A stretch of 64,000 nt of DNA from JBGAPI01 sp044221335 (GTDB lineage Bacteria > Pseudomonadota > Gammaproteobacteria > Xanthomonadales > Ahniellaceae): positions 220,724 to 284,723 of the forward strand of contig JBGAPI010000001.1 of assembly GCA_044221335.1 (NCBI GenBank). The letters run 5' to 3'. The translations under genes and the position numbers were made by a program. This document shows positions 32,959 through 44,818 of this stretch, piece after piece; position 1 is the first letter of the stretch; each line of letters opens with the position of its first letter. The notes under the pieces are model-generated. The model was not told the DNA's origin, did no database searches, and was given only the letters and a program-made list of their open reading frames with translations.

Positions 32959-34332
32959 ATGAAGACTTGGCTCAGATGGATCGGCGGGCTGGTGCTGCTG
33001 GCGATGGCCTACCTCGGCATCATCCGTGCTGGCGTATTGCCGCGTCCCACGGACGAGCAGCGGCAAGCGCTCGCGAAGCTCGACGCGCCTCGACCGAAGC
33101 TCGGCGAGCGCGACGGCTTCGGGGTGATCTGGACCTCGCTGTACGACGTCCCGCTGGACCAGGTCGAACAGGTGACGGCGGAAGACGTTGCGGCCTGGAA
33201 CGCGCGGATCGGCACGCTGACGCCGCCCTCCGCGGGCTATGTCAGCGTTGCCAAGAGCCGCTACGCGGTCCTCGAGCACCCGAGCTTCCCCGCCCGCGAT
33301 CCGCACCTGTGCCACGCCTGGACCAGCGGCTGCCTGGCGATGGTGCGGGCCGATCCGGACGCCGTGCAGGCGGCACTCGCGCGGGTAGCGGTGTTCAGCG
33401 CGCACGCGGCACGCCTGGCGACGGCGGACCACGTCAGCTACCCGATGACCCCGACCATCGACTCTCCGATCCCGAACGTCCAGGGCTTCATCGAGGTGAG
33501 CCTCACCCCGGCTGCGCTGACCGCCGTGCGCGGCGATCCGGCGGCGGCGCTCACCGCGCTGTGTCGCGACGCGACGCTGTGGCGACGCCTGCGCTCGCAC
33601 AGCGACACCCTGATCGTCGACATGGTCGGCGTCGCCCTGCTGTCGGGTGCCGCCCAGTTGGCCGGCGACCTGCTGGCCGAGCTTCCCCCCGGCGCCGACT
33701 GGCCGCCCGAGTGCACCGGCGCATTTGCCGCACTGGCGACCGAGGAATTCGACCAGTGCAACGAGATCCTCACCGAGGGGCGCCTCAGCATCGGCCTGAT
33801 CGACCACCTCGACCCCGGCAATCTCTCGGTCGCCGGCATGGGCAGCAACCGCCTGATGGGGATGCTGGCCGACCTCGGGCTCAATCGTCCGCACGCGCGT
33901 CACAAGGTCGCGGGGGTGTTCGCCGCCGCCTGCAGCGACGCCGCGCGCGCCGCGCACGCCGCGCGCCAGCCGACCCCCGCGATCGCCCCGGAGGACGCCG
34001 ACTGCGGCCGCTTCGAGATGGCCCTCGACCCCACCGGCTGCGTGCTGTTCATGATCGCGATCCCGGACTTCAGCGGCTACAGCCGCCGGGTCATCGACCT
34101 CGACGGCCGCTACGCGGCGCTGCGCACGGCGCGGTGGTTGCGCAGCCAGCATGGGGACGCTGCCGCGCTGGTCGACGGCCGCCCGAACGAACTCGTCAGC
34201 CACCACAACCTCGTCGTCGACCCGGTGGCCCGCACGCTGACCCTGAACTCGCTCGAGCAGGTCGGCGGACCGGAGCAGCGGGCCTGGGCGATCCCGTATC
34301 GGTTGGCGGGGGAAGAGCTCGAGCGCCCGTGA
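32959..34332 (+). CDS. Membrane-anchored protein of unknown function
   Basis: 457 residues from ATG 32959, with a single N-terminal hydrophobic segment (WIGGLVLLAMAYLGIIRAGV) that should anchor or export it. The rest (RYAVLEHPSFPARDPHLCHA, NLSVAGMGSNRLMGMLADLG) is soluble, with several cysteines (CHAWTSGC, ECTG, FDQCNE, DADCGRF) that could form disulfides in the periplasm. No catalytic motif recognised. Separated from the divergent receiver-like gene by about 270 bp, which probably holds both promoters. Apparently monocistronic. Confidence 0.65.
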   Translation: MKTWLRWIGGLVLLAMAYLGIIRAGVLPRPTDEQRQALAKLDAPRPKLGERDGFGVIWTSLYDVPLDQVEQVTAEDVAAWNARIGTLTPPSAGYVSVAKSRYAVLEHPSFPARDPHLCHAWTSGCLAMVRADPDAVQAALARVAVFSAHAARLATADHVSYPMTPTIDSPIPNVQGFIEVSLTPAALTAVRGDPAAALTALCRDATLWRRLRSHSDTLIVDMVGVALLSGAAQLAGDLLAELPPGADWPPECTGAFAALATEEFDQCNEILTEGRLSIGLIDHLDPGNLSVAGMGSNRLMGMLADLGLNRPHARHKVAGVFAAACSDAARAAHAARQPTPAIAPEDADCGRFEMALDPTGCVLFMIAIPDFSGYSRRVIDLDGRYAALRTARWLRSQHGDAAALVDGRPNELVSHHNLVVDPVARTLTLNSLEQVGGPEQRAWAIPYRLAGEELERP

Positions 34333-34401
34333 GGTGGGTGGGCTGGATCCCGCCGGCTCCTCCGTCGTCGCGGGGACGCCCTGGGCCGACCATGCCACCT
34401 G

Positions 34402-34473
34402 GCGACTTCGCTTCTTGTCGCTTCGAAGCCAGAGCGAGAGTCGCTGGACTGCTTCGCTGCGCTCGCAATGACG
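34402..34473 (+). repeat. Partial copy of the CGTCATTGCGAG-type intergenic repeat
   Basis: GCGACTTCGCTTCTTG followed by GCTTCGCTGCGCTCGCAATG, closely similar to the right part of the complete element at 37848-37958. The left arm is degraded or missing here. Confidence 0.7.
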
Positions 34474-34590
34474 GTGTTCTGATTCCGGCTGCCCTGCCGC
34501 CCGCCGGCTGCTCAGGAGTCACCCACTGGCCACACGTGACCAGGGCCGCGAATCTTGGCACGGCCCCACCGTGGTAGCATTCGCGGCCGC

Positions 34591-34820
34591 TGTGGGAGAG
34601 ACCGTGCGCTTGCGCGCGGCGCCGAAGGAGCAACCGCCCCGGAAACTCTCAGGCAAAAGGACCACCGCGGCGCGTCCCACCCCTCCCCCCGGGACGCGAG
34701 AAAACTCTGGAAAGCGACGCGCAGTGCGCGCGCGGATGAGACCCGCCCCGGTAGCCTCCGCCGTCCACTGAGCCTGCGTCCGCCGAAGGGATAACGCTCT
34801 CAGGCAGGCCTACAGATGGG
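34591..34820 (+). promoter_or_regulatory. Tandem glycine riboswitch
   Basis: Two glycine aptamers in series upstream of gcvP. Aptamer 1 (about 34591-34718) contains GGGAGAGACC, GCCGAAGGAGCAA, ACTCTCAGGCAAAAGGACC and ACTCTGGAAAG. Aptamer 2 (about 34730-34820) contains GGATGAGACCC, CGCCGAAGGGATAA and CGCTCTCAGGCAGGC. Both have the conserved core of the class. Glycine binding normally turns on glycine cleavage genes. About 75 bp separate it from the gcvP start, with no evident terminator; control may be at translation. A TAGCAT hexamer just upstream (about 34575) could be the -10 box. Confidence 0.95.
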
Positions 34821-34896
34821 GCTTCGTCTACGGACCGGTGATCGCCGGTCCGCTGGGACGATGCCGCTGTCTCGCCCATTGCCGTCGGAGCCCTCC

Positions 34897-37746
<2,850 letters not shown>

Positions 37747-37847
37747 CCTGGTCCGCTACGCGGATCGGGTCCCTCAGGGAGCGGCGCTTCGCTGGCGGCT
37801 CCCGGGCGCACCGGCTGCACCCCTCGGAAATCTCCAAAATCCTCCTG

Positions 37848-37958
37848 CGTCATTGCGAGGAGGCCGCAGGCCGACGAAGCAAGCCAGCGACTTCGCTTCT
37901 TGCTGCAGCAAAGCCAGATCGAAAGTCACTGGATGGCTTCGCTGCGCTCGCAATGACG
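37848..37958. repeat. 111-bp intergenic inverted-repeat element
   Basis: Bounded by CGTCATTGCGAG (37848) and CTCGCAATGACG (to 37958), with inner matching arms around GAAGCAAGCCAG and CTGGATGGCTTC. This type of element recurs in many proteobacterial genomes between genes. A partial copy is at 34402-34473. Confidence 0.8.
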
Positions 37959-38040
37959 GGAGAATTGTCGTAGTGCCGATGCGCCGAGGCGCACCGTACT
38001 TCGCGAGGCCCGCTCGCGGGCGATTTGCGCAGCGAATCCC

Positions 38041-40596
38041 CTATTCGAAGCCGTCGGCGAACAGGCTGACCGCGTTGATCGGCACGCTGCCGTTGGCCGT
38101 CAGTGGCCCGCCGGTGCCGGTGTTGCCGAGGTCGGAGAGCACCACCGACAGCGTCGTCGAGCTGCCCGGCACGAAGCTTGGCGGCGTGTTGGCGAGGAAG
38201 TCCGTCAGCGCCGTGATGGGCCCGGTCAGTGTGAGGCTCGCGGTGCCCGAGCCCGTCACCGTGACACCGGCACCGCTGCTCGCGGTCAGCGCTCCGGCGG
38301 TCACGTTCAAGGTCAGCTGCACCGACGACCCGGCCGAGTCGACGTCGCCGACGTTGATGCCGGTGAGGGTCGTCGGGAACAGGATCGACACGTTGAAGCC
38401 CGCCGCCGGCAGTCCCAGCGTCGGCGGATCGTTGACCGCGGTGACATCGATGCTGCGGGTGAGGTTGGCCGACAGCGCGCCGCCGCTTCCGGTATTGCCT
38501 TGGTCGTTGATCGCGAGCGTCAGAGTCACGCTGCCGCTGAAATTCGCGGTCGACAGATAACTCACCTTGGCCGCGGCGAGGAAGGCGTTGAGATTGGCGA
38601 CGGTGCCGGTCAAGGTGAGCGCGGTCGCGTTGCCGCCGACGGTGACGCCGCCGCTGGCGGTCGCCGACAGCGACCCGGCCGGCACCGACAGCGTCAGCAC
38701 CTCGTTGCCGCTGCCACCGTCGACGTCGTTGACGGTGGTCGCTCCGAACGCCAGTGCGGTGTTGCTGTCTTCGTTCGCCGTGAAGCTCGCCGGCGGCGTC
38801 AGGCTTGGCGCGTCGTTCATCGCGCCGATGTCGATGCTGCGGGTTGCGCTGGCGGTAAGCGCGCCGCCGCTGCCGGTGTTGCCGAGGTCGTCGATCGTGA
38901 CCGACAGGCTCAGGCTGCCGTTGACGTTGCTCGCCGGCTGGTAGGTGACCTTGCCGCTTGCTAGGAAGGCATTGAGACTGGTGATCGAGCCGGTCAGCGT
39001 CAGCGCGGTCGCGCTGCCGCCGACGGTGACGCCGCCGCCGGTGGTCGCCGACAGCGTTCCGCCGGGAACGCCCAAGGTCAGCTGCTCGGAGCCGCCGCCG
39101 GCGTCGACGTCGCTGACCGTGCTGGCGGTGAAGCCCAGCACCATGAGGCCGTCCTCGACACCGGCGAAGTTGGTCGGCAGGGCCAGCGCCGGCGCGTCGT
39201 TCACCGCGCTGACCGTGAGGCTGACACTCCGGTTCGCGGACAGCGCGCCGCCGGTGCCGGTGTTGCCGTTGTCGTTGATCGTGACCGCCATCGTGGTGCC
39301 GGCGGTGTCGTTGCTGGCGGTGGTGAACTTGAGGCTGTTCGCGCCGAGGCAGCTGTTGAGGTTGGCGAGCGAGCCGGCCAGCGTGCGCGCGGTCGCCGTG
39401 CCGCCGGCGGTGACGCCGGAACAGGCCGGGGAATTGAACGAGCCGCTGCCGACGCTGAAGGTCGCGGTCAGGCTGCCGCTGCCGGCGTCCGCGTCGGCGA
39501 AGCTCACGCCGGAGACGTTGCCGGCGACGTCCTCGGTCACCGCGATCGAGGCCGGCGCGGTGATGCTCGGCGCCGTGTTCGGTGTCCCGGTCGCGCCGCA
39601 GCTGCCGGTGATCGTCCAGCCGATGTCCTTGAACAGGCAGGGCGTGATGTCGGTGCTGTTGAACAGGCCGTTCGACAGCACCGGCTCCATCAGCAGGTCG
39701 GGATTGGCGGCGGCGGTGGTCCAGTGCGACACGCTGGAGCCGGGCTCGAAGGTGCCGGGTGCGTACAGGCGCAGGAAGCCGTTGGTCTCCCCGGCGCCGG
39801 TCGGGGCGAAGGTCGGCAGGGCTGCATTGACGTTGGTGCCGTTCCAGACCAGGTTCGGATCGCTGGTCAGCGATGCGGCGCTGGGCGTTGTTCATCTGGT
39901 TCCAGAACAGGCCGGACGCCTGATCCTGCTGGTTGAACGCCCAGGGTCCGGAATGTTCTGCTGGTAGGCGCCGACGGCCGGGCATTCGGGCAGGCTGACG
40001 GCGTCACAGACGATCGAGAGGAAGCCGAGCCCGTGCCCGAGTTCGTGCAGCACGACCGGGGAACAGACTGACGTGGTTGCCGGGGTTCGGGTTGGCGGTG
40101 GTGGTCGCGTACCACCACTTGATGTTGGCGAAGCACCCCACTCCGCTGCCGTTGTCGATGCTGCTGTTGAAGCGGGCGTCGATCTCTTCACTGGTGCCGT
40201 TCTTGTTGCTGTTGGAGATCGCCTCGGCCAGGGCGATCGGATAGAACGTGCTGGCATGCGGCGATCCGGCGAAGGTGACGAAGGTCGGCGGCCAGCGGCA
40301 CCCAGACCGCGCCCGACTGCACATTGCAGGGCGTCAGAGGATCGAAATTCGCCGACACCTTGATCGCGATGTTGCTGGTGAGCTTGCCGCCCAGACGTTG
40401 GCCGTAGCCTGAAACACGGCGAGGCGCTTGGCGCCCAGCGTGGTGCCCACCGGGAATCCGTCGTTCTCGTTGATCACGGTCGGATCGTTGAATCCTTCGC
40501 CCGACTGTCGGCGTTGACGATGGTGATGGTCGTCGCCTCGACGGATCCGATGGTGGTCAGCGCGACGATCGCCGCAACTTTTCCGAGCGGTCTCAT
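38041..40596 (-). pseudogene. Secreted HELGHGLGF metalloprotease with cadherin-like repeats, frameshifted (copy 2)
   Basis: From ATG 40596 (MRPLGKVAAIVAL, signal peptide) to the stop at 38041. The 5' third (39.7-40.6 kb) carries about nine single- or double-base indels relative to the neighbouring copy (for example near 40503, 40390, 40280, 40055, 39927 and 39890), so no intact frame exists there. Conceptually it contains the HELGHGLGF zinc site. From about 39732 the frame is intact for 563 residues: four or five cadherin-like repeats of about 100 residues (SITAPASIAVTEDVAGNVSG, SVNDAP-type boundaries), ending VSLFADGFE. Substitutions between the copies are mostly conservative, so the indels are either sequence errors or very recent decay. 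Confidence 0.65.
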
Positions 40597-40866
40597 TGCT
40601 GTGGCTCCGCGGGTTGCGTCGTGCGGGACGTCCTTCGGATCGCACCGCACCGCGACCTGCCCGTCCGCATCGACCTTCGCGATCACCGGCATCATCAATT
40701 GCCCTCGGTATGGAGCATCTTCTGGCCATCCGGCAAGGTCTCGATCCACACCTTGGAGCGATCCGACCGCCGCGGCAGCGTGGCCTCCTGCGCGCGCGCT
40801 CTTGGTCGGTCGGCCGCCGGAGCTGGCCGGTCGCGGGGTCGACGTAGGCACGGAGACCGGGGCGGC
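40593..40866 (-). pseudogene. Small post-PEP-CTERM-1-like protein, 3' part (copy 2, truncated at the ambiguous base)
   Basis: Equivalent to the C-terminal two thirds of the gene at 41733-42142. Readable in pieces: LRAYVDPATGQLRRPTDQER, SDRSKVWIETLPDGQKMLHT and PVIAKVDADGQVAVRCDPKD. Small indels break the frame; removing one G near its end restores the expected DATREPQQ terminus, with a stop overlapping the ATG of the metalloprotease copy. The 5' part is missing beyond 40866. Confidence 0.55.
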
Positions 40867-40867
40867 N
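40867..40867. other. Ambiguous base (n) at a sequence join
   Basis: The only n in the window. Sequence to its right (from 40868) resumes with CTGGAGCCGGGCTCGAAGGT, which also occurs at 39737. Sequence to its left ends at a point equivalent to about 42003. The roughly 1.13-kb stretches on either side are near-duplicates in the same order, so this base marks an unresolved join or collapsed repeat. Confidence 0.9.
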
Positions 40868-41736
40868 CTGGAGCCGGGCTCGAAGGTGCCGGGTGCGTAC
40901 AGGCGCAGGAAGCCGTTGGTCTCCCCGGCGCCGGTCGGGGCGAAGGTCGGCAGGGCTGCATTGACGTTGGTGCCGTTCCAGACCAGGTTCGGATCGCTGG
41001 TCAGCGATGCGGCGCGCTGGGCGTTGTTCATCTGGTTCCAGAACAGGCCGGACGCCCGATCCTGCTGGTTGAACGCCCAGGGGTCCGGAATGTTCTGCTG
41101 GTAGGCGCCGACGGCCGGGCACTCCGGCAGGCTGACGGCGTCACAGACGATCGAGATGAAGCCGAGCCCATGCCCGAGTTCGTGCAGCACGACCGGGAAC
41201 AGACTGATGTGGCCACCCGGGTTCGGGTTGGCGGTGGTCGTCGCGTACCAGAACTTGTTGTTGGCGAGACAGCCGACGCCGCTGCCGTTGTCGATGCTGC
41301 TGTTGAAGCGGGCGTCGATCTCCTGAGTGCTGCCATTCAAGTCGCTGTTGGAGATCGCATTCGCGAGCGCGACCGGATAGAAGGTATTGGCGTGCGGTGC
41401 CCCCGCAAAGGTGAAGAAGGTCCGCGGGCCAGCGGCACCCAGGACCGCGCCATCCTGCACATTGCAGGGCGTCAGAGGATCGAAATTCGCCGACACCTTG
41501 ATCGCGATGTTGCTGGTGAGCTTGCTCGCCCAGATGTTCGCCGCAGCCTGAAACACGGCGAGGCGCTTGGCGCCCAGCGTGGTGCCGGCCGGGAAGCCGT
41601 CGTTCTCGTTGATCACGGTCGGATCGTTGAATCCTTCGCCCGGACTGTCGGCGTTGACGATGGTGATGGTCGTTGCCTCGACGGATCCGGCGCCGAGGAG
41701 CGCGATGACTGCCGCAACTTTTCCGAGGGACCTCAC
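40868..41736 (-). CDS. Secreted HELGHGLGF metalloprotease, N-terminal part (copy 1, cut at the ambiguous base)
   Basis: Frame open from GTG 41736 (VRSLGKVAAVIALLGAGSVE, signal peptide) for about 289 codons to the n. It holds a zinc-protease core: FNSSIDNGSGVGCLANNKFW, then FPVVLHELGHGLGFISIVCD (HExxHxxGF). This is the intact version of the region that is broken in copy 2; the expected C-terminal repeats would follow but are missing because of the join. The GTG overlaps the stop of the small upstream gene (GTGA), so the two are coupled. Exported; probably degrades proteins outside the cell. I know the pairing of such proteases with post-PEP-CTERM-1 small proteins from other genomes, but from memory only. 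Confidence 0.7.
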
Positions 41737-42142
41737 TGCTGCGGCTCGGCGCTGGCGTCCTGCGGGACGTCCTTGGGATCGCACTGCACGACCACCTTGC
41801 CGTCCGCATCGACCTTCGCGATCACCGGCATCATCAATTGTCCCTCGGTATGGAGAATCTTCTGGCCATCCGGCAAGGTCTCGATCCACACCTTGGAGCG
41901 ATCCGACCGCCGCGGCAGCGTGGCCTCCTGCGCGCGCTCTTGGTCGGTCGGCTGCCGGAGCTGGCCGGTCGCGGGGTCGACGTAGGCACGGAGACCGGGG
42001 GGGCCGCGGCCGCGTCATCGTTGGCGATCGCCGGTTCCGGGGACGGGGACGGCCCGGAGGCTGGGCCTGCCGGCGCGTCCGCCGCTGTCGCCGCGGTGGT
42101 CACCGCGAGCAGTCCGAGAGTCGTCATCGCCCAGCACTTCAT
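41733..42142 (-). pseudogene. Small secreted post-PEP-CTERM-1-like protein, one frameshift (copy 1)
   Basis: Starts ATG 42142 with a signal peptide (MKCWAMTTLGLLAVTTAATA) and reads PSPEPAIANDDAAAAPP. Then a run of seven C (41997-42003 region) shifts the frame; after correction by one base it continues GLRAYVDPATGQLRQPTDQE, SDRSKVWIETLPDGQKILHT, PVIAKVDADGKVVVQCDPKD to the end QDASAEPQQ. The motif LRAYVDPxTGxLRxPT and the later DADGKVVVxC fit the post-PEP-CTERM-1 domain as I remember it. The homopolymer makes sequencing error, or less likely phase variation, the simplest cause. The stop overlaps the metalloprotease start. Confidence 0.6.
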
Positions 42143-42149
42143 GCCACCG

Positions 42150-42205
42150 CTCCGGTTCGAATCGCGAGCAGTCAGTATAGGAAGCGCCTGCTAAGGGAAT
42201 GCGAA
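42150..42205 (-). promoter_or_regulatory. Promoter of the small-protein/metalloprotease unit
   Basis: TATACT on the minus strand at 42179-42174, 32 bp before the ATG at 42142, with a weak GCATTC 17 bp further upstream as possible -35. The hexamer is a perfect match to a good -10 in an otherwise GC-rich region. The remaining 200 bp to the REP doublet hold no supported gene. Confidence 0.45.
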
Positions 42206-42402
42206 GAATCGTGGAGGCCTGTGACGCGTTCGGCAGTTCGACGTCGATGGTCGGATGGATCGGCTGCAGGGTCGGCAATTCCGCCGCTGTGACCTTGTCG
42301 GTCGGGGTCGGCGGAGCGCGGGACCGTCTGCACCGAGAACTCCGTGCAGCGGGTGCGCCGAGGCGCACTCTCCTGGGTCGAGGGAGCGCCGCAGGCCAGC
42401 AT

Positions 42403-42476
42403 GCGGGAGGGGCGCAAGCCCTGATCGGGATGCCTGATCGGAGCGCAATGCATCGGGGCTTGCACCCCTCCCGCTA
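42403..42476. repeat. REP doublet (REPIN-like)
   Basis: GCGGGAGGGGCGCAAGCCCT and GGGGCTTGCACCCCTCCCGC face each other around about 34 bp. Same architecture as the doublet split by the insertion sequence at 20466-21872. It lies just beyond the stop of the metalloprotease at 42485. Confidence 0.8.
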
Positions 42477-42484
42477 GAGCCGTC

Positions 42485-44683
42485 CTACTCGAAGCCGTCG
42501 GCGAAGATGTTGACCGACTGGGCGATCGGCGCCGTGGCGTTCGCGGTCCTGGTGCCGCCGCTGCCGGTCGCGCCCTGGTCTGACAAGGTCGCGTTCAGCG
42601 TCGTCGCGCTGCCCGGGTTGAAGCTCGGCGGGGTGGCGCCGAGGTAGGTCGACAGCGACGCGATCGGTCCGGTGAGCGTGAGCGTCGCCGTGCCGGAGCC
42701 GCTCGCGGTGATGCCCCCGCCGCTGCTCGCGGTCAGCGTGCCGCTGCCGACCGACAGAGTCAGCACCACATTGGACGCTCCGGAGTCGACGTCGGCCACG
42801 CTGATGCCGGTGAGCGGCGTCGGCGTGGCCATGGTGTAGCTCGCCGGCAAAGAAAGCGTCGGCGCGTCGTTGACTGCGGACAGCGTCAGCGTCGTCGAGC
42901 TGCTGGCGGTCTTCGCGCCGCCGCTGCCGCTGTTGCCGTTGTCGTTGATCTGGATCGACAGCGTCAGGTTCGTTGTGCTGTTCAGCGCCGGCGTGTATTT
43001 GAGGTTGGTGGCGGCGGCGCCGACGCAGAGATTCAAGTTGGCCAGCGTTCCCATCAGGACTCGCGCAGCCGCCGTGCCGCCGACGGCGATGCCGCTGCAG
43101 GACGGCGAGTTGAAGCTTCCGGCAGCGACGGTGAACGTCGCGGTCAGGCTGCCGCCACCGGCGTCGACGTCGCCGAAGGTGATGCCGTTGATGTTGGTCG
43201 CGGTGTCCTCGATCACCGCGATGCTGCCCGGCGAGGTCACTGTCGGTGTCTGGTTCGGACTGGTGGCGTTCTGGAAGCAGCCGGCGGTGACGTTGGCGGT
43301 GATGTTGGTCTTCAGGAAGTCGGCGTGCTTGGTGGCGAAGACGTTGCTGGAACTGCAACTGAGGCCCGACAGGAACGGATCGCAGTAGCTCATCAGCGTG
43401 CCCTGGACGCCGTTCACGCCGTTGATCGTCGTCGCCGCCGGGCAGGTCGTTGTCATGCCGCCGTAGCAGCCCTGGCCGGACTCCTGGTTGTAGCAGGTGT
43501 CGATAGTGTTGGAGGACGCCGGACCGGCGCCGGTGACGCTGGAGGAACAATGGCTGTGGTAGGCGCCGAGGTTGTGGCCGATCTCGTGCGCGACGACGCC
43601 GACGTCCGCGGAAGCCGCCGAGTTGGGTGCCTTGAAGACCTGGAAGATGCTGTAGTGGCCGAAGGTGCACGTCCCGTCGGTGCAACCGCCGAAGGTCGCG
43701 CCTTTCTGGTTGCAGTAGTTCTGATTGGCCAGGATCCAGGCGATGCCCTGCGAGAAGCTGGTGCTCGGCGACTTTCCCGACAGCTGCGTCGCGAAGGCGC
43801 GCACCACCGTTCCCTGATTGGCCGACCAGTACTCGCCGAACTCGTCCAGCTGGTCGAGCGTGTTGGTGCCGGGATCGTTGTAGGGGTCGGTGACGGTCGA
43901 GACGCGCAGGGTGGTGTCGCCCTGCACCATGGTCAGGTCCAGGTCGCGTTCGTAGATCACGTTGAGTCCCGCGATCAGTGCCGCGATGTAGTTGCTGGCG
44001 TTCGTCGTGTTGTTCGAGAACTTCTGCTGCATGAACTCGTTGTCGGTGTCGACTGCCAGGGTCGCGGTGCGCGTTGCGGCCGTCGTCGCGTCGACGGCGT
44101 CGGTCTCGAACGGCAGCCGCACCGGCTCGGGGGCACCGCGATTCAGGAGACCGTCGTAGAGGTCGTCGGCGCAGGCGAAGCGGGTCTTGTTGCCTTGGGC
44201 ATCCTTGCCGGTCGGGTTCAGGGTGAAGTCGAGCCGACCGAGGCGGCGTTCCGCGTTCAGCGCATAGGTGTGGCCATCGTCCGACAACAGGAAACCTTCC
44301 GCGTGGGCGCCGTCGGCGCTCATCGAGACCGACATCCGCGGTGAACCGGGGATCGACTTGTCGGCGACGAAGTGCAGCCAGTCACTGCGGGGAATGTCGT
44401 GCGAGCCCTGCTCGTCGATCACGTGAATGCGGGCGCCCGGCGCGTACACGTCGATCCGCTTCAGGGTCACTGGCCCGACGCGATCGGCGGACAGCGGCAG
44501 TTCCTTCAGCGTGATGCGGTCGTTGACCAGCATCGCCTTCGCGCGCTTCACCTCGTCGCTGCCGACGCCCCCGTGGGTTTTCGCGGTGGCAGCGTGGCAG
44601 TCCGTGGCGGCGAGCAGCAGGGCGCTGGCGAGCAGCGTCGGGCGGGCGGCGCGGAGTGCTCGGGCGATGGTCGCGGGCTTCAT
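42485..44683 (-). CDS. Secreted reprolysin-like zinc metalloprotease with cadherin-like repeats and FADGFE tail
   Basis: 732 residues. Signal peptide (ARPTLLASALLLAATDCHA), a propeptide of about 180 residues, then a metzincin domain: active site VVAHEIGHNLGAYHSHC (HExxHxxGxxH) and Met-turn GTLMSYCDPF. Cysteines in CNQKGATFGGCTDGTC probably form disulfides. Two cadherin-like repeats follow (TVTSPGSIAVIEDTATNING, TLSAVNDAPTLSLPASYTMA), resembling those of the neighbouring protease. It ends VNIFADGFE. Secreted, probably a protein-degrading exoenzyme. It lies between a REP doublet and the divergent copper cluster. Confidence 0.87.
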   Translation of the reverse strand: MKPATIARALRAARPTLLASALLLAATDCHAATAKTHGGVGSDEVKRAKAMLVNDRITLKELPLSADRVGPVTLKRIDVYAPGARIHVIDEQGSHDIPRSDWLHFVADKSIPGSPRMSVSMSADGAHAEGFLLSDDGHTYALNAERRLGRLDFTLNPTGKDAQGNKTRFACADDLYDGLLNRGAPEPVRLPFETDAVDATTAATRTATLAVDTDNEFMQQKFSNNTTNASNYIAALIAGLNVIYERDLDLTMVQGDTTLRVSTVTDPYNDPGTNTLDQLDEFGEYWSANQGTVVRAFATQLSGKSPSTSFSQGIAWILANQNYCNQKGATFGGCTDGTCTFGHYSIFQVFKAPNSAASADVGVVAHEIGHNLGAYHSHCSSSVTGAGPASSNTIDTCYNQESGQGCYGGMTTTCPAATTINGVNGVQGTLMSYCDPFLSGLSCSSSNVFATKHADFLKTNITANVTAGCFQNATSPNQTPTVTSPGSIAVIEDTATNINGITFGDVDAGGGSLTATFTVAAGSFNSPSCSGIAVGGTAAARVLMGTLANLNLCVGAAATNLKYTPALNSTTNLTLSIQINDNGNSGSGGAKTASSSTTLTLSAVNDAPTLSLPASYTMATPTPLTGISVADVDSGASNVVLTLSVGSGTLTASSGGGITASGSGTATLTLTGPIASLSTYLGATPPSFNPGSATTLNATLSDQGATGSGGTRTANATAPIAQSVNIFADGFE

Positions 44684-44818
44684 GGCGGGTGCCTCGCTGA
44701 TTTACTACCGGGCAGTATAGGTTCGCCGTGTTTTCCGGACGTGATCGTTTCGGCACACCGGGTGTCTTCACGACTTCCAAGGCTTCGCGATTCGCGGGCG
44801 AGATGCGATGCTTGTCCG

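Noticed and set aside
44372..44818. In-frame extension of the TolC-like protein to 44372
   Set aside because: The extra residues overlap the divergent metalloprotease gene and would displace the clear lipoprotein signal at 44819.
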